Source of the DNA: Solwaraspora sp. WMMD791
GTDB lineage: Bacteria > Actinomycetota > Actinomycetes > Mycobacteriales > Micromonosporaceae
DNA length: 64,000 nucleotides
Direction: 5' to 3'
Assembly (NCBI RefSeq): GCF_029581195.1
Contig: NZ_CP120737.1
Span: forward strand, 6,177,001-6,241,000
A program made the translations under genes and the position numbers. Shown here piece after piece: positions 33,756-42,823 of this stretch; the stretch's first letter is position 1, and every line of letters starts with the position of its first letter. The notes below the pieces were generated by a model that did not search any database, was not told where the DNA came from, and saw nothing but the letters and a program-made list of their open reading frames with translations.

Positions 33756-34998
33756 CCAGCAGCAGCGCGGCGGTCAGCACGTACAGGTTGCGCAGCAGGA
33801 ACGTCGCAGGGTCGTCGGTCGGCACCTTCTCGTTGCCCCAGTCGATCAGCGACACCACCCCGAAGACCAGCACCGCGAACGTGACCGCCGCCAGCAGCGC
33901 CGCGCCGGCGGCCCGGACCCCGCTCCGGACCGCCGGCGCGGCAGGCTGTCGCGTTGCGTCGAGTCGGTACGGCTGCCGGACCGCCGCGTCGACCAGCAGG
34001 ATCAGCGCCGGGACGAACCAGTAGACGTGATGTGGCCAGGTGATCGGTGCGATCAGCGCGGCGACCAGCCCGGTCAGGGTCAGCCCGGCCAGTTCGTCGC
34101 CGGCCCGTACCGCCCGGGCGGCACGCCACAGCCCGTATCCGGCGACCACCGCGACCAGCGCCAGCCAGACCAGCCGGCTCGGCTCGTCCGGGGCGACCAG
34201 CCGGCCCAGCAGCCCTTGCAGCGACTGGTTGCCGGTGTAGTCGCTGCGGCCGACCCGGTCGGTGCTCCACAACTCCTGCGTCCAGAACCGCCACGACTCG
34301 GCCGGCAGGACCGCCGCCGAGAGCAGCGTCGCGCCGGCCGCAGCGACACACGACACCAGCGCCGCCCGCCACCGCCGGGTGATCAGCAGGTAGACGATGA
34401 AGATCCCCGGGAACAGCTTGATCGCGGTCGCCAGGCCGATGCCGACGCCGGCCCAGCGGGACCGCTGCGGTACGGCGAACAGCAGGTCGGCCAGGATCAG
34501 CACCACCAGCAGCATGTTGATCTGACCGAGGAAGATCGTCTCCCGGGTCGGCTCGATCAGAACCACCAGCGGCACCGCCAGACCGGCCAGCCACCAGCGC
34601 GGCAGACCCCGGCGGTGGGCGATCGGGGTGACCAGCCAGACCGTGGTGACCACCACCGCCAGCAGGGTGCCGACGGTGAAGACGGTGGCGGCGACCCCTG
34701 GGCCCACCGCCGCGAACGGGCGCAGCAGCAGCGCGGTGAACGGCGGGTAGGTGAAGTAGAGCTCACCCTGCACGACGTCGGGTTGGACGTAGTCGTACAG
34801 CGGGTTGCCCTCGGCCCACCAGCGCATCGCGCTGAGGTAGATCTTCAGGTCGTAGAAGTCGTGCCGGTTGCCGTACCAGAGCAGGGCCGTGACCACGGCG
34901 GCGGCCAGGCCGACGATGACGCCGATCCGACGGGCGGCGTGCGGTCGGCTGCCGGCCGGGTGGGGGGCCGGGCGGTCCGGGACGGTGTCGGCGGGCAC
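33703..34998 (-). CDS. GT87-type polyprenol-phosphate-mannose-dependent mannosyltransferase
   Basis: A 431-residue integral membrane glycosyltransferase with about ten TM helices. HDFYDLKIYLSAMRWWAEGNPLYDY (split around residues 42-66) carries the first-loop Asp pair of the GT-C fold; GQINMLLVVLILADL and ATAIKLFPGIFIVYLL are the hallmark helices of the DUF2029/GT87 family. Members add alpha-mannose to phosphatidylinositol mannosides and lipoglycans outside the membrane. The GTG complementary to 34996-34998 is chosen as the first start giving a short polar N-terminus. It overlaps the YcnI gene by 53 bases tail to tail. Confidence 0.82.
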   Translation of the reverse strand: MPADTVPDRPAPHPAGSRPHAARRIGVIVGLAAAVVTALLWYGNRHDFYDLKIYLSAMRWWAEGNPLYDYVQPDVVQGELYFTYPPFTALLLRPFAAVGPGVAATVFTVGTLLAVVVTTVWLVTPIAHRRGLPRWWLAGLAVPLVVLIEPTRETIFLGQINMLLVVLILADLLFAVPQRSRWAGVGIGLATAIKLFPGIFIVYLLITRRWRAALVSCVAAAGATLLSAAVLPAESWRFWTQELWSTDRVGRSDYTGNQSLQGLLGRLVAPDEPSRLVWLALVAVVAGYGLWRAARAVRAGDELAGLTLTGLVAALIAPITWPHHVYWFVPALILLVDAAVRQPYRLDATRQPAAPAVRSGVRAAGAALLAAVTFAVLVFGVVSLIDWGNEKVPTDDPATFLLRNLYVLTAALLLVSLPIRHHWMPGPSPTP

Positions 34999-35040
34999 GC
35001 CCGCGAGCCTAGCGGTCGCGCCGGTCCGGCGACGGGTGCC

Positions 35041-35084
35041 CGGTCGTGGGCCGGTCGTGGGCCGGTCGCGGGCTGGTCGTGGGC
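35041..35084. repeat. 11-bp tandem repeat, four copies, upstream of orn
   Basis: Four imperfect CGGTCGTGGGC units in the 123-base gap between the GT87 start and orn. No other element is clear in the gap. Confidence 0.75.
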
Positions 35085-35121
35085 TGGGCACCGGCTGGAC
35101 GTCGGCGCGTAGGCTGTCGGC

Positions 35122-35712
35122 GTGGCGGATCTTCTTGTCTGGATCGACTGTGAGATGACCGGGCTGGACCTCGGCAAGGACGCGTTGATCGAGGTGGCCG
35201 CGCTGGTCACCGATTCGGACCTCAACGTGCTCGGCGACGGTGTCGATCTGGTCATCCACGCCGATGAGGAGGCGCTCGCCGGGATGCCGGACGTGGTGCG
35301 CGAGATGCACGCCAGGTCCGGGCTGACCGAGGAGGTACGCCGTTCGGCGATCACCCTGGCCGAGGCCGAGGACCGGATCCTGGAGTACGTCACCAGCTTC
35401 GTCCGGGAGCCGAAGACCGCCCCGCTGTGCGGCAACTCGATCGCCACCGACCGGGGCTTCCTGGCCCGGGACATGCCGCGACTCGACGCCCACCTGCACT
35501 ACCGCATGATCGACGTGTCGTCGATCAAGGAGCTGTGTCGCCGTTGGTACCCCCGGGTCTACTTCGGCCAGCCGGCCAAGGGACTGTCGCACCGGGCGCT
35601 GGCCGACATCCAGGAGAGCATCCGGGAGCTGGAGTACTACCGGCGGGCGATCTTCGTACCGCTGCCCGGCCCGGACGTCGACGCGGCCAAGGCGATCGCC
35701 GCCGGTCTGTGA
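35122..35712 (+). CDS. orn: Oligoribonuclease
   Basis: A 196-residue DEDDh 3'-5' exoribonuclease that finishes RNA decay by hydrolysing di- to pentanucleotides, including pGpG from c-di-[14 protein letters not shown] holds the first Asp-Glu pair (Asp9, Glu11), [11 protein letters not shown] the second Asp, and [10 protein letters not shown] the His and last Asp. The length is normal. A GTG start; the tRNA-His gene follows 125 bases downstream, a common actinobacterial order. Confidence 0.97.
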   Translation: MADLLVWIDCEMTGLDLGKDALIEVAALVTDSDLNVLGDGVDLVIHADEEALAGMPDVVREMHARSGLTEEVRRSAITLAEAEDRILEYVTSFVREPKTAPLCGNSIATDRGFLARDMPRLDAHLHYRMIDVSSIKELCRRWYPRVYFGQPAKGLSHRALADIQESIRELEYYRRAIFVPLPGPDVDAAKAIAAGL

Positions 35713-35837
35713 TCCACTGCAGGTGCCCGGGTCCGACCCGCCGCTGACCCGCCGGGCGAACCCGCTCGACGGGAGCCGTCCGGGTGGGGCTATCATTGGT
35801 CGGCACCGCACGCGGCAGTCTGTCGGGTGAGGTTCAT

Positions 35838-35914
35838 GGTGGCTGTAGCTCAGCAGGTAGAGCACCGGGTTGTGGTCCCGGGTGTCGAGGGTTCAAGTCC
35901 CTTCAGTCACCCCA
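35838..35914 (+). tRNA. tRNA-His (anticodon GTG)
   Basis: The cloverleaf is complete: extra G-1 at 35838 opposite C73 (35911), acceptor GTGGCTG/CAGTCAC, anticodon loop TTGTGGT, T-loop TTCAAGT and encoded CCA at 35912-35914. The G-1:C73 pair is the histidine identity element. Confidence 0.97.
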
Positions 35915-35921
35915 CGGAAAA

Positions 35922-35953
35922 GGGCCGGTCAGGATCATCCTGACCGGCCCTTT
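35922..35953 (+). terminator. Rho-independent terminator of tRNA-His
   Basis: A near-perfect palindromic stem of about 14 bp (35922-35935 with 35937-35950) is followed by TTT. Because it is symmetric it may also stop transcription from the opposing L,D-transpeptidase gene. Confidence 0.85.
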
Positions 35954-35990
35954 CGCTGTCCGTCACCTGTTCACGGGCGTTGCCGGCCCG

Positions 35991-37316
<1,326 letters not shown>

Positions 37317-37409
37317 GATCTCCTCACGGAAAGTTCGGTCCCCGGGTCCCATCGTCCATCAATGACGCGGCAGGGCAACTCCCGGGTTCGTGCCTGAACG
37401 GAGGTAACG

Positions 37410-37466
37410 CCGACGCGACCGACCGATATTCCCGATTCTCCGGGCGTTTTCGATCGGTCGCGTCGG
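37410..37466. promoter_or_regulatory. 13-bp inverted repeat between the two L,D-transpeptidase genes
   Basis: Perfect arms CCGACGCGACCGA (37410-37422) and its complement (37454-37466) around 31 bases. It lies between the end of copy 2 and the start of copy 1, so it may terminate the former or regulate the latter. There is no T-run after it. Confidence 0.4.
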
Positions 37467-37527
37467 ATTAGTCCGTTGTCGGCCTTTGTTCAGATGTCAT
37501 GCCTCACTGCGGTGACTCGCCCTGATG

Positions 37528-38829
37528 TCATCCGGACGTCACCGAGGGTGCCGGGGTCGGGGTGCCCCCACCGGACTGGGCCGGTGCCGGCGACCCGGAC
37601 CGCTGCTTCGGCGCGAGATCGGCCGGCACCGGCAGCGCGCTGCCCTTGACGAACTCGTCCCAGGTCAGGTTCCACGCCGTCCACCCGTTACCGTCGGCCA
37701 GCTTGCGCTCGGTCCCCTTGACCGTGATCGGATCACCGACCTTGGTCTGACTGAACAGCCACTCCGCGTTCGCCATCGACAGGTTGACGCAGCCGTGCGA
37801 CACGTTGCGTACCCCCTGGTCACCGACCGACCACGGCGCCGCGTGAATGAACTCACCGCCCCAGGTGATCCGCTGAGCGAACGAGATGTCCGTCCGGTAA
37901 CCCTCCTCCGGGCCAAGCTCGGCGAACGTGTCGAAGACCGTCTGCGCCTGCTTGTCCATCACCACCATCGTGCCACTCGACGACGGCGTACTCGGCTTGC
38001 CGAGACTCACCGGCATCTGCTTGACCAGCTTGTCGTCCTTGAACATCGACAACTGCTTGGTGGCGTTGTCCACCTCCATCGTCACCTTGCCGCCGATCGT
38101 GGCGGTGGCCCCGCGGTCCTGGTCGCCGTACCGGCCGTCACCCGTCGGATGCCCACCGAGCGCGATCCGCGCGGTCAGCTTGGTGCCGGGCTGCCAGTAG
38201 TCCGGCGCCCGGTAGAACGCCTGACTGCCGTTCGCCACCCAGTACCAGGTGCCCGGCTGCGGCGGGTCGGTCGAGACGAACATCCGCTTCTGCACGTTGG
38301 CCCGCTCCTTCTCCGGAACGCCCGGGAAGAACTCCACCACCACCGGCATCGCCACCCCGTACGTACGCCCGTCGAACAGGTAGAGCCCCGTGCCGGTCTG
38401 CGACCCGGACTTGCCCATCGTGCTGAACGTGGTGGTCTTCGTCTCCTCGTCCCCGGAGGCGCTCGTCGCGACCACCGTCGCCGTGTACTTCTTGTTGTTC
38501 TTCAACGGCTTGTCCGGCACCCAGGAGGTACCGTCGTCGCGCATGCTGCCGCTGACCTCGCCGCCGCCGTCCTCGACGAGCGTCACCGAGGTCACCTCCC
38601 CACCGCTGACCGAGGTGCCGATCTCCGTGCTGATCGGCAGATCCTTCGCGTCAGCCTCCGGCGAGATGGCGAACTCGAACGGTTCCGGCGGCGGAGTCGG
38701 ACTCGCCGACGCCACCTGACCGCTGACGAACCGTGGTGCCTCCTTGTCCGCTCCGCACCCTGCCAGTGCGGCCGGTGCGATGACTGCCAGTGTCATCGCG
38801 ACCGACCAACCCCTCCTGACCCTGTCCAT
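37528..38829 (-). CDS. L,D-transpeptidase lipoprotein (YkuD domain), copy 2
   Basis: A 433-residue paralogue of the neighbouring gene with the same order: lipobox LAGC (Cys25), two Ig-like domains and a YkuD domain with SHGCVNLS (Cys near 347). The two share long conserved stretches in the YkuD domain (VSLGKP.TPSSSGTM, TWGGEFIHAAPWSV). ATG 38829 is preferred to an upstream in-frame ATG because GGGGA lies before it and the signal peptide then has normal length. The tail is Pro/Ser/Gly-rich, without the Thr-Asp repeat. Same direction, 211 bases apart: a tandem duplication. Confidence 0.94.
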   Translation of the reverse strand: MDRVRRGWSVAMTLAVIAPAALAGCGADKEAPRFVSGQVASASPTPPPEPFEFAISPEADAKDLPISTEIGTSVSGGEVTSVTLVEDGGGEVSGSMRDDGTSWVPDKPLKNNKKYTATVVATSASGDEETKTTTFSTMGKSGSQTGTGLYLFDGRTYGVAMPVVVEFFPGVPEKERANVQKRMFVSTDPPQPGTWYWVANGSQAFYRAPDYWQPGTKLTARIALGGHPTGDGRYGDQDRGATATIGGKVTMEVDNATKQLSMFKDDKLVKQMPVSLGKPSTPSSSGTMVVMDKQAQTVFDTFAELGPEEGYRTDISFAQRITWGGEFIHAAPWSVGDQGVRNVSHGCVNLSMANAEWLFSQTKVGDPITVKGTERKLADGNGWTAWNLTWDEFVKGSALPVPADLAPKQRSGSPAPAQSGGGTPTPAPSVTSG

Positions 38830-39015
38830 CCCAGTCCCCGTTCCTTGTTGCGTCCCTGCCGACATCGTGCATCACCCGCTACGCCCTTCGTGCCTGATCC
38901 GGAAGGGTGCCAGATCCGTGCACGTGGGCAGGTCGGCCGGACAGTCGGCTCGTACCCGGCAACCGGTTGGAAGACGGGCGGGCCGCCGTGCTACGGTTGC
39001 CGACGTTGTCAGCGA

Positions 39016-39091
39016 GCGCCGCTAGCTCAACTGGCAGAGCAGCGGACTCTTAATCCGCGGGTTGTAGGTTCAAGTCCTACGCGGCGTACCA
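39016..39091 (+). tRNA. tRNA-Lys (anticodon CTT)
   Basis: Complete cloverleaf: acceptor GCGCCGC/GCGGCGT, anticodon loop CTCTTAA, T-arm GTAGG-TTCAAGT-CCTAC, discriminator A and encoded CCA (39089-39091). Its 3' half plus flanking sequence is repeated, decayed, at 42698-42761. Confidence 0.97.
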
Positions 39092-39099
39092 GACAACAA

Positions 39100-39138
39100 G
39101 GCCCCGACCAGGCGGTTTCCGCCCGGTCGGGGCCTTTT
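39100..39138 (+). terminator. Rho-independent terminator of tRNA-Lys
   Basis: GGCCCCGACC (39100-39109) pairs with GGTCGGGGCC (39125-39134), followed by TTTT. Its 5' arm is part of the repeat shared with 42749-42758. Confidence 0.88.
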
Positions 39139-39513
39139 GCCGTACGCCGCACCGCCGGCCGGGTGTTCGCCGGGCGCTCCACGGACCGGCGAAGTCGGGG
39201 AGCACCAGTCCGGTCCACGTCCTGTGGGGTTGGCCGAGGCGCGCGGGGCGGAGTCTCTCCGGTACCCGGCGTTCTGCAGCCGGCCTGGTGGGCGTTCGAA
39301 TGCCAGGTGGCGTAGGTGTCCGGATGACCAGGTGCTCAAGGCTGACTCTCGACGGCAGCCCGGCGAGCCAGCCGACCCCGGTGCTGCACCTCGGTGGCGT
39401 GCCTGACACGCAGGCCTGGCGGTACGGGCCCGGTGCCGCGCGGACGACGCCGGGAGGACCTAGGGCCATGGTCGGCGTTCGGAACCCTGTGTCGACCCAC
39501 TGAGACCCGAGAT
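39139..39513. other. Non-coding stretch at the left end of the tRNA-Lys island
   Basis: About 375 GC-rich bases with no frame that looks coding on either strand and no recognisable integrase remnant. It ends at the operator palindrome of the XRE-ImmA gene, so it should contain that promoter; I cannot place a -35/-10 with confidence. Confidence 0.4.
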
Positions 39514-39528
39514 GTGCGATTATCGCAC
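39514..39528. promoter_or_regulatory. Palindromic operator at the XRE-ImmA start
   Basis: GTGCGATTATCGCAC is a perfect 7-1-7 palindrome ending one base before the ATG at 39530. Such a site suits binding by the dimeric XRE domain and autorepression. It also argues against the in-frame ATG at 39512, which would lie upstream of it. Confidence 0.6.
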
Positions 39529-39529
39529 C

Positions 39530-40630
39530 ATGGCTGGGGAACAGCAGGACTGGCACCGCATCGGGGAGCAGGTGCGGCAGGCGCGTCTGTCAGTAGGCAT
39601 GTCGCAGCAGGACCTTGCCGATCGCGTGGGGCTGGATCGAACCATGCTGGCGAAGGTTGAGGCTGGTAGCAGGCGCCTCGACGCGGTCGAGCTGTCGCGA
39701 CTGTCCCGTGCGCTCGAGGTATCGATGGAGTATCTGATCGAGCCGCGGCCAGCGGTGCTGTCCCGGCGGTCTGCGGTACTGACGGAAGAGACAGACACCG
39801 AGGCGGCGCGGTCTTCTGAGCGCTTGGAGATCGCTTTGGTCGGCTGGCTGCGTGATGTGCAGCAACTGGTAGACATCGGCTCTCTGCAGACGGTTCCGCT
39901 ACTTCGTTACCCGGGTACGGTGACATCTGAGACTGATGCGAGGCAAGCGGCGCACTGGTTGCGGCAGCAACTTCATCTTGGCGATGAACCGATTGGTAGC
40001 ATCACGGAGATTTGTGAGCGTGCAGGGCAGTGGGTCCTTGTAGCTGATCTGCCAGGCGATGGTGCGTCCCTTATCCAGGGGGAGGTGGCTGTTGCGGTGG
40101 TGAGCGCACAAGGCGATCCTGGCCGTCGACGAGCTACCGCCGCACATGAGCTTGGACATTTGGTTATTGGAGACGAATACTCCAGTGACCTGGGAGTCAG
40201 CACGTCTCGCGCGGAGCGCGAAGGGGTGATCGACGCATTCGCTGCTGAGTTGCTGTTACCGCTCAACGCCATGACCGGCTCCCCGAATGATGGGCGCGTG
40301 AGCCGGGATCTGCTGATTGCCTACGCCGCTCGATACCGTACCTCCTGGTTGTTGGCATTACGTCAGGCTGAGCAGGCCGGGGTAATTGATGCTGCGACAC
40401 GTCGGGCCTGGAGCTTTCCGCGGCCCACTCGGGCAGAGTTCATGGAGGCTCTAGGCTGGGTGCCTCAGCCCGATCTTGCCTCGGTGCGTGTGCCACCGGG
40501 CTATGCGCATGCGGTGATCGAGGCGTGGCGGGCCAGTCGAATCACTCGATCTAGGGCGGTCGAGTTGATGTACGGCCAGATCGCCGATGCGGACCTGCCT
40601 GATGAGGATGACCTGGAGACCGCTCCGTGA
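39530..40630 (+). CDS. XRE-family regulator fused to ImmA/IrrE metallopeptidase
   Basis: A 366-residue protein. The N-terminal XRE helix-turn-helix (about residues 7-60: IGEQVRQARLSVGMSQQDLADRVG ... LAKVEAGSRRLD) binds DNA. The central ImmA/IrrE domain has HELGH (His206, Glu207, His210) and the IDAFAAELLLP helix, which supplies the third zinc ligand. A C-terminal helical region follows. Such proteins cleave or inactivate a partner repressor or toxin on a signal. Its stop overlaps the PIN gene start (GTGA), typical of an antitoxin-toxin pair. Codon use is freer than in the flanks, consistent with transfer. Confidence 0.88.
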   Translation: MAGEQQDWHRIGEQVRQARLSVGMSQQDLADRVGLDRTMLAKVEAGSRRLDAVELSRLSRALEVSMEYLIEPRPAVLSRRSAVLTEETDTEAARSSERLEIALVGWLRDVQQLVDIGSLQTVPLLRYPGTVTSETDARQAAHWLRQQLHLGDEPIGSITEICERAGQWVLVADLPGDGASLIQGEVAVAVVSAQGDPGRRRATAAHELGHLVIGDEYSSDLGVSTSRAEREGVIDAFAAELLLPLNAMTGSPNDGRVSRDLLIAYAARYRTSWLLALRQAEQAGVIDAATRRAWSFPRPTRAEFMEALGWVPQPDLASVRVPPGYAHAVIEAWRASRITRSRAVELMYGQIADADLPDEDDLETAP

Positions 40631-41175
40631 GTCTGCCGATGCCGCCGGGTTCGGTCCTTGTGCTCGATACGATGCTCTTGTATCACTTTGCCCTTGCTGA
40701 CCGGCTGGACGTCCTGCGCGATCTGCTTATGGATGCTGACTGCTGGACAACGCGGGTGGTCATGGAGGAGTTGCGGTCGGGAGCTGTGAACCGACCAGAG
40801 CTGATGGCTGCCTGTGAGGTGGACTGGCTGAAGCGAGCTCAGCTGGACACTCTTGATGAGATTCGATGCTTCACCGTGTGGGTCAGAAGACTTGGTGCTG
40901 AGGAGCGCCATCTCGGTGAGGCATCCGTCCTCGCTGCTGCTGAGCTGCGGAGAGGTATCGCAATCACGGATGATCGGCAGGCCACCAAGGTCGCCCGTGC
41001 CTACCGGGCGGAAGTGCATGGCACGATCTGGCTTCTCGCTGCAGCTTGTCGGACCGGCAAACAGACTGAGGTGGGTGCGGGCAACCTCATCGACGCATTG
41101 AGAGCGACGAGTGCTCGTCTACCCTGCTCGGGTGCAGACTTCTCGGCCTACGCCCGTAGGCATCACCTGCTATAA
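40627..41175 (+). CDS. PIN-like domain protein, putative toxin partner of XRE-ImmA
   Basis: A 182-residue protein with a PIN-type nuclease pattern: VLVLDTMLLYHF (Asp14), VVMEELRSG (Glu48), HLGEASVLAAAEL (Glu98) and IAITDDRQATKVARAY (Asp115/Asp116), in the order and spacing of the four acidic residues. PIN nucleases cut RNA, often tRNA or mRNA, as toxins. The GTG start overlaps the XRE-ImmA stop, so the two are made together. The C-terminal 60 residues are outside the core fold. A hairpin follows at 41210. The RNA target is unknown. Confidence 0.75.
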   Translation: MSLPMPPGSVLVLDTMLLYHFALADRLDVLRDLLMDADCWTTRVVMEELRSGAVNRPELMAACEVDWLKRAQLDTLDEIRCFTVWVRRLGAEERHLGEASVLAAAELRRGIAITDDRQATKVARAYRAEVHGTIWLLAAACRTGKQTEVGAGNLIDALRATSARLPCSGADFSAYARRHHLL

Positions 41176-41209
41176 GACGTCTACACGAGACCGGAGTCGG
41201 AGTGTTACC

Positions 41210-41257
41210 GGCACCTGCCGGGGAGAGCGCAGGTGTCGCTCTCGCCCGGCAGATGCC
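41210..41257. terminator. Bidirectional hairpin between convergent island genes
   Basis: Arms 41210-41229 and 41237-41257 pair over about 20 bases with one mismatch and one bulge, loop CAGGTGT. It lies between the convergent PIN and nuclease genes and probably ends both transcripts. Confidence 0.65.
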
Positions 41258-41325
41258 GTGAGAAGGGCGCGGGTGCCTCGCGTCTGATCCTGCCTCGAAC
41301 CAGGCTGTCGGGTTCGCGTCGAGTC

Positions 41326-42441
41326 TCAGCGGTTCTTGTCGCCGCCGTCGCCCATGAATGCTCTAACTGCAATCCGTATCGCTTCCGCATGCAGATAAAT
41401 GTCGTCAAGCGAGCTGATCAGATGGCGAGTCTCGGTCTTGTCGGCATCGAAGGTCCCGATGTATTTTCGGGATTTTCCATTGAAGTGCAGCCGCGCTATG
41501 GGCTTGCGGTTGTTGTCGTCGAGAATGATCGCGAAGTATGACTTCGCATCGCGGCCCACGACGCGTTGGGGCTTCACGTCGCTACACGCGATCGCCTTGA
41601 CGATCTGATACCCGGTCAATTCCTCGAGTGTGGTGTCGACCTCTGTGTCGCGTGCGACGTCGCCGAGTGCAACCACCTCGCTTTCAATCGCCTCGGGATT
41701 CGCTTCAACGGTCTGCCCGGGAAGGTTCGCGTGGAGTGCGCCCTTCAGTCGTTCGTTCACCTTGTCCCTGATGAACTGGGAGGCGGCCTTGGCGACAATC
41801 GGCCGGAACTGCTCCCGCCTCTTCTGGGTCAGTGAGCCATCATACACTTTGCTGGCGAAGAATCGGATCCATTCGTCCTCGGGATCCTCGAACTGCTTCG
41901 CCATCGAACGCTTGATCTGTCCGAGGTACTTCAGTTCTTCGGCAGCGCTGATGATGGAATCGAGATCGAAAACTTCCTTTGTGAGCTTTCGCAACTCCGG
42001 CAGGAGGGTGTCGTCGATATCATCCAGGTCGAGTATGAGGAAGGGCTTGGTGTCCATCTTGTTAGGTGCGTCGAGGTCGGTGTAGAAGTGGTAGACCTGA
42101 CCGTTGGTGAGGATGGCGATGCGGGCATTCGTAACTGAGAAGTACCGATAGAGTTGAGACGCGTGTTCGATCCTCAGTGGGTCGCGTGGCTGCTTGCATT
42201 CGATGAGAATTTGCACCTCACCGGCGTGCATGATCGCGTAGTCGACCTTCTCGCCTTTTTTGGTCCCGACGTCAGCGGTGAACTCCGGTATGACCTCCAG
42301 TGGGTCGAATACGTCGTAGCCGAGAATCATCGAGATGAACGGCATGACGAAAGCGTTCTTGGCGGCTTCTTCCGTCTGAATCGCGTCCCGCTGATTTTTG
42401 ACCTTTGTGGCGAGGGCGGCGACCCGTTCATCGAATTCCAT
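41326..42441 (-). CDS. Stand-alone HsdR-N-type restriction nuclease
   Basis: A 371-residue protein with a PD-(D/E)XK fold like the N-terminal nuclease of type I restriction subunit HsdR. KVDYAI (Asp67) and VQILIECKQP (Glu81-Cys-Lys83) form the catalytic site, and SQLYRYF gives the QxxxY motif (Gln96, Tyr100) of that family. No helicase motifs are present, and no methylase or specificity gene lies nearby. The C-terminal half (about 230-371) has a small beta domain (YFAIILDDNNRKPIARLHFNG). ATG complementary to 42439-42441 follows AAGGAG. The moderate G+C sets it apart from the chromosome. It is likely phage-derived or a defence effector. Confidence 0.82.
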   Translation of the reverse strand: MEFDERVAALATKVKNQRDAIQTEEAAKNAFVMPFISMILGYDVFDPLEVIPEFTADVGTKKGEKVDYAIMHAGEVQILIECKQPRDPLRIEHASQLYRYFSVTNARIAILTNGQVYHFYTDLDAPNKMDTKPFLILDLDDIDDTLLPELRKLTKEVFDLDSIISAAEELKYLGQIKRSMAKQFEDPEDEWIRFFASKVYDGSLTQKRREQFRPIVAKAASQFIRDKVNERLKGALHANLPGQTVEANPEAIESEVVALGDVARDTEVDTTLEELTGYQIVKAIACSDVKPQRVVGRDAKSYFAIILDDNNRKPIARLHFNGKSRKYIGTFDADKTETRHLISSLDDIYLHAEAIRIAVRAFMGDGGDKNR

Positions 42442-42697
42442 GGAGCAGACTCCTTGTCGTCGGGCGGGTGGAAGGGGCGCCATGAATTTCCGGTAGTTCT
42501 ATGATTGGAACTGGGCATCCCCGGCGTCGACCGGATTTTACTGGCCGGTTGCGGGGTGTGATGCCCCGAAAAGAGACCGAGCGATCCCACTTTCCGTCAG
42601 TTCTGCGCGTCGGAAAGGGCAGGTTTGCAAGGCTCCTGGTTATGACTAGGATGCGCTACCGGTATGCGCCCTTCACGGGTAGCCACAGGCCAAGACC

Positions 42698-42761
42698 TCA
42701 ATCCGCAGGGCATAGGTTCACGTCCTTCGCGGGAGTACCAGACGACAAGGCCCCGACCAGG
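42698..42761 (+). repeat. Decayed copy of the tRNA-Lys 3' end (att-like repeat)
   Basis: Matches the anticodon-loop to CCA part of tRNA-Lys and about 20 bases of its terminator arm. No 5' half of a tRNA precedes it; 42442-42697 holds the nuclease promoter region and nothing else I can name. It lies just beyond the valS 3' end, with a weak hairpin to 42780 that may serve valS. Confidence 0.75.
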
Positions 42762-42823
42762 CTCTTCGGCCCGGCCGGGGCATGAGTCGTCGCCGTACTA
42801 CCGGCGTGCTCGACTGTTCGCTG

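Larger units (their letters stand above)
39050..42761. mobile_element. Small genomic island integrated at tRNA-Lys
   Basis: The 3' half of tRNA-Lys and 20 bases beyond (39050-39112) recurs at 42698-42761 with nine mismatches and one inserted base by my alignment; the stretch from GTACCAGAC to CGACCAGG differs at one base. The enclosed genes (XRE-ImmA, PIN-like, HsdR-N nuclease) have clearly lower G+C and freer codon use than the flanks. This is the pattern left by tRNA-targeted integration. No integrase or excisionase is visible, so the element is probably fixed or decayed. A degenerate second tRNA-Lys is the alternative. Confidence 0.65.

Noticed and set aside
39077-39556. Possible integrase remnant at the left end of the tRNA-Lys island
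   Set aside because: The minus-strand frame has no tyrosine- or serine-recombinase motif and runs through the tRNA terminator.
42600-42740. A second functional tRNA gene
   Set aside because: Only the 3' half resembles tRNA-Lys; no D-arm or acceptor 5' strand can be paired, and the T- and anticodon stems have mismatches.
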